A stretch of 20,032 nucleotides of DNA from an uncultured Thermoguttaceae bacterium (GTDB taxonomy: Bacteria; Planctomycetota; Planctomycetia; Pirellulales; Thermoguttaceae), in assembly GCA_934725735.1 (NCBI GenBank), contig CAKVCP010000033.1:1-20032 (forward strand), read 5' to 3'. How positions within the stretch are numbered: position 1 is the stretch's first letter; each line of letters begins with the position of its first letter. Positions 16,301-20,032 of this stretch are shown piece by piece. A program made the translations under genes and the position numbers. The notes under the pieces are model-generated. The model worked only from the letters and a program-made list of their open reading frames with translations. It was not told the origin of the DNA and made no database searches.

Positions 16301-17419
16301 GTGGCGCGGGAGGCCTGTAGACGCTCGGGACGCGCGGTCTCGCCGGACGACTTCGATATGGAGCGCGTGCCGATCGAACTGCGCTTCAACGTGCGCGTCG
16401 TCGACGAGACGGGCAAGATTCTCGCGGAGGGACGACGCCCGGACGATCTTCGCAAGGAGCTCGGGGTCGAAATGAATCGTTCAATCGGCTCGGCGAACGA
16501 TCCTAAGTGGAATCGCGACGGACTCCAGAAATGGGACTTCGGGGAACTGAAGGAGAGCGTTTCGCTCAAGAGGGGCGGGCTCGCGACGACGGCGTTTCCG
16601 GCGATTTGCGATCCGCGCTTTCTTCCGGAGGAATTCTCCCCCTCGGGGGATCTTGAGAAGACGGTGGCGCTTCGCCTCTTCGACTCGAAGGACGTCGCGC
16701 TCAGGCACACAGCGCTGGGAGTCGGGCGTCTCTTCACGCTCTCGAATATGCGCGACTTGAAGACGCAAGCGCGATGGCTTCCCGGCGCGGAACGGCTCCG
16801 GGTCTTCGCGCAGTCGATCCCCGGCTTCGACTTCGATCGGAACCTCGCGGAAGTGATCGGCGCGTGGGCGCTCAACCTCGATCCTGCGAATCCCCCTCGA
16901 AACGAAGGGGAGTACAACCGCGCGGCGAAGGCGGGGCGAGAGAATATCGGGCTCGCGGTGCAGGAGCTTACGGGGTGGACGACGCGCTTTTTCACGTCGT
17001 ATCACGAAGCGCGACTAGCGATCGAGAAGAATCGTCGCGGTCCGGCGGATTATGCGGCGGCGGACGCGCAGGCGCAGCTCGACCGTCTCCTCGCGCCACG
17101 CTTCTACCTGACGACGCCGCGAAACTGGTTGAAGGAATATCCGCGGTATTTCAAGGGGATTCAGGCGCGTTTCGAGAAGTTCTTCAACGGGGGCGCGCGG
17201 ACGGATCGTCAGTTTACGTCGGAGCTTCGCGATTATTGGGAGCGTTACGAATCGGCGGCGGCGGACGCGGAGACCGCAGGAATCGTGGACGGGGAGCTCG
17301 AGCATTTCCGATGGGTGCTTGAAGAGTACCGCGTCTCCCTCTTCGCGCAGAAGTTGGGGACGGCGATCAAAGTGTCGCCGACGCGCCTCGAAAAGATTTG
17401 GGAAAAGGTTTTACGATAA
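13337..17419 (+). CDS. hrpA: HrpA-type DEAH-box ATP-dependent RNA helicase
   Basis: A large RNA helicase; in E. coli HrpA acts on mRNA and stalled ribosomes. It is 1360 residues, comparable to the ~1300 of the E. coli protein. A charged helical N-terminal region (1-95) precedes RecA domain 1 with GETGSGKST (126-134), TQPRRIAA, DEAH (223-226) and SAT (255-257). RecA domain 2 has ATNVAESSLTVPGI and QRAGRCGRVGPG. Then come the helicase-associated domain and a long C-terminal region typical of HrpA, continuing past the winged-helix and OB parts to the end (last third, DUF3418-like). The ATG at 13337 is preferred because the TTG at 13301 adds 12 unconserved residues. Neither start has a good ribosome site. 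The gap to proA is 81 bases. Confidence 0.95.
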   Translation: MKSDTTRRFVPSQNSIRNARRKLAKARVRDYEPLRRLLDKLEREFERLAQENVKRQETPGAEPVSFEEWEKKLNDATLAIEKSVEEVEKRRREIPRLTYDESLPVCERREEIKKLIAENQVVVVCGETGSGKSTQLPKLCLELGLGARGLIGHTQPRRIAARSIAQRVAEELGTSVGDKVGYKIRFTDETSDKTFVKLMTDGILLAETQTDRFFNAYEVVIIDEAHERSLNIDFLLGILRRTLRRRRDLKVIVTSATIDAERFAEHFAGPKGPAPIVTVSGRTYPIDIIYRPVDELKARRLEEAEASGATRVKELDDEDAFETTLVETIQELARKGPGDMLVFMPTERDIFETAKLLKRVSIPGGRPAEILPLYARLPSEEQQKIFGKTSGRKIVVATNVAESSLTVPGITYVVDTGTARISRYSSRSMTQRLPIESISQASADQRAGRCGRVGPGVCARLYSERDYLSRARYTTPEIQRTNLASIILQTKALRLGEVERFPFIDPPRRAAIEDGYRTLYELGAIDDNRELTDVGRTLSKLPVDPRIGRVILAANEEGALRETLPIAAALEIQDPRERPREKQEAADLKHAPFQDENSDFLSFLKLWDFWQGLKEKLSKSQLRKACRENFLSYNRMREWSDVYVQLLQMLRGLDMRLGPRRDDYAAIHRSILTGLLYGIAQKSEVGAEYSATNSGKFLIWPGSGLKKKPQWVVGAERLETTRAYLHTVAKIDPNWIEEIGGRLLKRTRKDPFWNRETGYVHAYERATLYGLTIIPRRRVNYGPLDPKRSRELFIYGALVNREFDCSLPFFEHNGQVEEEAKRLGDKLRKYDFMKTYDAIYDFYDARIPETVYDSVTLKQWHKKATPEERRRLFATLTDFCAADDLDEQTIASFPDELALDDQTRFPLEYRFNPGGEDDGVSIVAPLEGLRQLDSRRIGWLVPGLVEQRVEALLRTLPKEIRRDLVPIPDTAREIVKTLHYGEGELEEIVAREACRRSGRAVSPDDFDMERVPIELRFNVRVVDETGKILAEGRRPDDLRKELGVEMNRSIGSANDPKWNRDGLQKWDFGELKESVSLKRGGLATTAFPAICDPRFLPEEFSPSGDLEKTVALRLFDSKDVALRHTALGVGRLFTLSNMRDLKTQARWLPGAERLRVFAQSIPGFDFDRNLAEVIGAWALNLDPANPPRNEGEYNRAAKAGRENIGLAVQELTGWTTRFFTSYHEARLAIEKNRRGPADYAAADAQAQLDRLLAPRFYLTTPRNWLKEYPRYFKGIQARFEKFFNGGARTDRQFTSELRDYWERYESAAADAETAGIVDGELEHFRWVLEEYRVSLFAQKLGTAIKVSPTRLEKIWEKVLR

Positions 17420-17476
17420 GACGCGCGTCGCGTTAATTCGCGTCGCCGCCTTTCAGTCGCACAAAGGAGTGGAAAG

Positions 17477-20032
17477 ATGAGACAGGGTTATCTGCACGTA
17501 TGCGCCCTTTTGGACGCGTCGCAATCGATGCGCGAGCGTCGCGAAGCGGTTCTTGAAGCGCTCCGAGAGTTCGTGAACGCGCGTCGCGAGGAACTGGAGT
17601 CGGGACGACGCGGGACGATCCGAATCGACGTTTTCTTCTTCTCCGACCGCCTCGAACGCGTCGTGCGCGACGCCGCCCCCGACGCGCTGGACCTCGCGCG
17701 TCTCGACGCGCTATATCGCCCTCAGGGACGCACGGCGCTCTGCGACGCGTTTTGCGACGCCGTCGACGCGCTCGGCGACGACTTCTCCCACAAGTCCTAC
17801 GAAGAACAACCCTCCGAAGTCTGGTTTCTCTTCGCGACCGACGGACGCGACAACGCCAGCGCCCGCCATTCTCTCAACGACCTCTGGAGTCGCTACGATC
17901 TCCAGCACAACGTCTACAGCTGGCGCTTTGATTTTCTCCACGCGCGACCCGAAGCGCTCCGCGAAAACTGCCCCGACGACGAAGCCGACGCCTTCGAAGA
18001 ACTGAGACACGCGTGGAGTCAAACGAGCGTCGAAGCCCCCGAGCTTCCCGACGCGACTCCCGCGCAAACCGTCGACGCTGATCCCGTCGAGACTCCGACT
18101 CAATCCGTAATCGCCGACTCGCCCTCCGCGCCCGCTCAGCGCGTCGAAACCGACGCCAACGCCCAGCGGGAGTACGCCTCCCCCGCGCCGACCGACGACG
18201 CCTTCTCCTCAACGGTCGCCAACGACGTCTCGGACGACTTTTCCGAACATGTCGAAGCCCCCAAACTTCCCGACGCGACCCTCGCGCAAGAAGCCCCCTG
18301 GGCGCCCGAGCCCCCCGCAATCGTCGTCGACGCCCCTCTATCCTCCCCGAACGACGACCCGAACGTCGTTTCCGAAATTCCTTCTCCGCAAGAAGATAAG
18401 GCGACTCTAGACGACAATCCGACGCCCGACGAAGAACCGACGCGAGACGAAACTCCCGAATTCGACGAAACGTCGATCCCAGAAGAAACGCCGGTTCTTC
18501 CCCCCGCGTTTGACGAAATCGTAGGGTCCGCCGCGAACGCCAACGCGCGCTTCCCGCTCTCCGCGCCGCCAAACGCGCTCGAAGAAGAGGCGCTCGGCGA
18601 GCATGTCGACGTCGCGCTCTCCGCAAACGCGCCGGAAAGCGCCGAATCGCAAGACGCCGACGACGAGGAAGAAGACGCCGAGCCTCTCGGAGAAGAGCGC
18701 GCGTCCCTCTTTGACGAATCGACGTCCCCCGAAACGCGCGTCGCCGCGCCCGTCGACGCTCCGAATCCGTACGTCGAAGCGCCGGAAGACGTTCCCCTCG
18801 GGGAAGTCTCGCTCCGCGTCGACGCCGACGCGCCCGACGACGACAATGACGCGCCCTCCCCCTCCGACGACGTCGAAGACTCCCTCGGGGAGATCCTCCC
18901 GCCCCCTCCCGAGACCGTCGCGCCGATCCCCCTCCACGCGCTAACCGACGACGAATCGCAAGGCGAAAGCGAAGAGCTTGACGACTCCGACGCGCTGGAC
19001 GGCGACGACGCGTCTGAAGACGAAAACAAAGCGCTTGACGTAATCGACGAACAGGACGACGACGAATCGGAAGGCGAAAACGAAGAGCTTAGCGACTCCG
19101 ACGAGCAAGTCGACGACGACCAATCGGAAAGCGAAAACGAAGAGCTTAGCGACTCCGACGAACAAGACGACGACGACGCATCGAAAGACGAAATCAAAGA
19201 GCTTGACGACTCCGGCGAACAAGTCGACGACGACCAATCGGAAGGCGAAAACGAAGAGCTTAGCGACTCCGGCGAGCAAGTCGTAGACGACCAATCGGAA
19301 GGCGAGAACGAAGAGCTTAGCGACTCCGACGAAGAAGACGTAGACGACGAATCGGAAGGCGAAATCGAAGAGCTTAGCGACTCCGACGAACAGAACGTAG
19401 ACGACCAATCGGAAGGCGAGAACGAAGAGCTTAGCGACTCCGACGAGCAAGTCGACGACGACCAATCGGAAGACGAAAGCGAAGAGTTTGACGCCTCCAG
19501 CGAGCGAGTCGACGACGACCAATCGGAAGACGAAAGCGAAGAGTTTGACGACTCCGACGAGCAACTCGACGACGACGAATCGGAAGGCGAGAACGAAGAG
19601 CTTAGCGACTCCGACGTGCAAGTCGACGACGACCAATCGGAAAGCGAAAACGAAGAGCTTAGCGACGCTGACGAGCAAGTCGACGACGACCAATCGGAAG
19701 GCGAGAACGAAGAGCTTAGCGAGGTCAACGACGGTCAGAACGCGGACGGTAAATCCGATCTTCAGTCTCAAAAGGTTCTCTTAGAGGAAGCGCAACGAAT
19801 CGAAGAAGAGTTGCGCACGGCTGAACTTGAAGCGCAGAAGGCGGAAGAAGAACTCCGCGCGGCTGAAGAGGAAGCTCGAAAGATAGAAGAACAACTTCGC
19901 GCCGAAGAGGAAGCCCGAAAGGCGGAGGAGGCGCGGCGTCTCGAAGAAGAGCGTCTACGCGCAGAAGAGGAAGCCCGAAAGGCGGAAGAGGCTCGACTCG
20001 AAGAAGAGCGTTTACGCGCAGAAGAGGAAGCC
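17477..20032 (+). CDS. von Willebrand A-domain protein with acidic 19-residue repeats and Glu/Ala/Arg coiled coil (runs off the window)
   Basis: At least 852 codons without a stop, unnamed. AAGGAG lies 7 bases before the ATG, a strong site. Residues 6-158 are a vWA domain with a complete MIDAS metal site: D13-A-S15-Q-S17, Thr86 in GRTAL and Asp122 in ATDGRDN. It has no signal peptide, so it begins in the cytoplasm. Residues about 180-489 are Pro/Asp/Glu/Ala-rich and probably disordered. Residues 490 to about 748 are tandem 19-residue acidic repeats. Residues about 757-852 are a TolA-like Glu/Ala/Lys/Arg helix that is itself repeated. The vWA type resembles cytoplasmic bacterial forms with YRPxGxTALxDA and TDGxxNAS motifs. 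It follows hrpA by 57 bases and may share its transcript. Partners and function are unknown. The acidic array could act as a spacer or cation-binding tail. Confidence 0.88.
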   Translation, partial: MRQGYLHVCALLDASQSMRERREAVLEALREFVNARREELESGRRGTIRIDVFFFSDRLERVVRDAAPDALDLARLDALYRPQGRTALCDAFCDAVDALGDDFSHKSYEEQPSEVWFLFATDGRDNASARHSLNDLWSRYDLQHNVYSWRFDFLHARPEALRENCPDDEADAFEELRHAWSQTSVEAPELPDATPAQTVDADPVETPTQSVIADSPSAPAQRVETDANAQREYASPAPTDDAFSSTVANDVSDDFSEHVEAPKLPDATLAQEAPWAPEPPAIVVDAPLSSPNDDPNVVSEIPSPQEDKATLDDNPTPDEEPTRDETPEFDETSIPEETPVLPPAFDEIVGSAANANARFPLSAPPNALEEEALGEHVDVALSANAPESAESQDADDEEEDAEPLGEERASLFDESTSPETRVAAPVDAPNPYVEAPEDVPLGEVSLRVDADAPDDDNDAPSPSDDVEDSLGEILPPPPETVAPIPLHALTDDESQGESEELDDSDALDGDDASEDENKALDVIDEQDDDESEGENEELSDSDEQVDDDQSESENEELSDSDEQDDDDASKDEIKELDDSGEQVDDDQSEGENEELSDSGEQVVDDQSEGENEELSDSDEEDVDDESEGEIEELSDSDEQNVDDQSEGENEELSDSDEQVDDDQSEDESEEFDASSERVDDDQSEDESEEFDDSDEQLDDDESEGENEELSDSDVQVDDDQSESENEELSDADEQVDDDQSEGENEELSEVNDGQNADGKSDLQSQKVLLEEAQRIEEELRTAELEAQKAEEELRAAEEEARKIEEQLRAEEEARKAEEARRLEEERLRAEEEARKAEEARLEEERLRAEEEA
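18944..19720 (+). repeat. Tandem 57-bp repeats encoding a 19-residue acidic unit, about 14 copies
   Basis: Consensus unit DDDQSEGENEELSDSDEQV. Two diverged copies lie at 18944-19054, the second one codon short. Eleven full 57-base copies follow without gap at 19055-19681, and a last partial copy starts at 19682. Copies are highly similar at the nucleotide level, including the invariant GAAGAGCTTAGCGACTCC core in most. This points to recent expansion. Unit length is a multiple of three throughout, so the frame is kept. Charge is strongly negative, with Asp and Glu making up more than half of the residues. Confidence 0.93.
19904..20032 (+). repeat. Glu/Ala/Arg helix repeats (60 and 57 bp), continuing past the window
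   Basis: Unit 1 (19904-19963) encodes EEEARKAEEARRLEEERLRA. Unit 2 (19964-20020) encodes the same with one Arg deleted. A third unit begins at 20021. Nucleotide identity between units is high. Diverged versions of the motif precede it from about 19785. The pattern predicts a long single alpha helix or coiled coil, as in TolA or IF2 linker regions. Confidence 0.85.

Noticed and set aside
18136..19728. 530-codon Ser-rich frame on the minus strand (SSSFSPSDWSSSTCSS repeats), resembling a surface or adhesin protein
   Set aside because: It is the exact mirror of the acidic repeat region. The plus-strand frame has a strong ribosome site and an intact vWA domain upstream and continues in frame through all repeats.

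Overview
The window looks like a chromosomal stretch of a moderately GC-rich bacterium, most likely a member of the Planctomycetota or a related lineage. This is an inference from the style of the two membrane-anchored coiled-coil proteins, the S46 exopeptidase and the unusual helicase set, not from a marker gene. Codon use favours GCG (Ala), GAC (Asp) and CGC/CGT (Arg). That makes CGTCG/CGACG very common and leaves long spurious open frames antisense to almost every real gene. I see no tRNA, rRNA, CRISPR array, insertion sequence or phage gene. Apart from the last gene, this reads as conserved chromosomal backbone.

Left block (1-5530, all on the minus strand, genes read right to left): an IscA/ErpA-type Fe-S carrier; a zinc-finger-less DnaJ/CbpA-type co-chaperone; two tandem paralogous single-pass membrane coiled-coil proteins; and the start of undecaprenyl-diphosphatase (uppP), cut by the window edge. 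Most of these genes end in a visible hairpin, three of them followed by a T-tract. Each paralog has its own near-consensus sigma70-type promoter (TTGACG, 17 bases, TARAAT) and a leader of about 130-150 bases. The two paralogs align without a gap for about 430 residues. Each has an N-terminal membrane segment, a long coiled coil, an MreC-like beta region, a perfect 12-residue EF-hand-type loop and a BRCT-like segment.

Right block (5953-20032, all plus strand, divergent from the first): a large Ski2-like DEFH-box helicase; a secreted S46 dipeptidyl-peptidase; RdgB (XTP/dITP pyrophosphatase); ProA (proline synthesis); an HrpA-type DEAH-box RNA helicase; and an open-ended gene of at least 852 codons. 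That last gene starts with a von Willebrand A domain with an intact metal site. It continues through a Pro/Asp/Glu-rich linker into about 14 tandem 19-residue acidic repeats, then a Glu/Ala/Arg helical repeat array that runs off the window.

The two blocks are separated by a 424-base intergenic region with candidate divergent promoters. The most unusual content is the vWA/acidic-repeat protein and the tandem EF-hand/BRCT-like membrane pair. The remaining genes are recognisable housekeeping functions: envelope lipid carrier recycling, protein folding, Fe-S assembly, nucleotide pool cleaning, proline synthesis and RNA remodelling.
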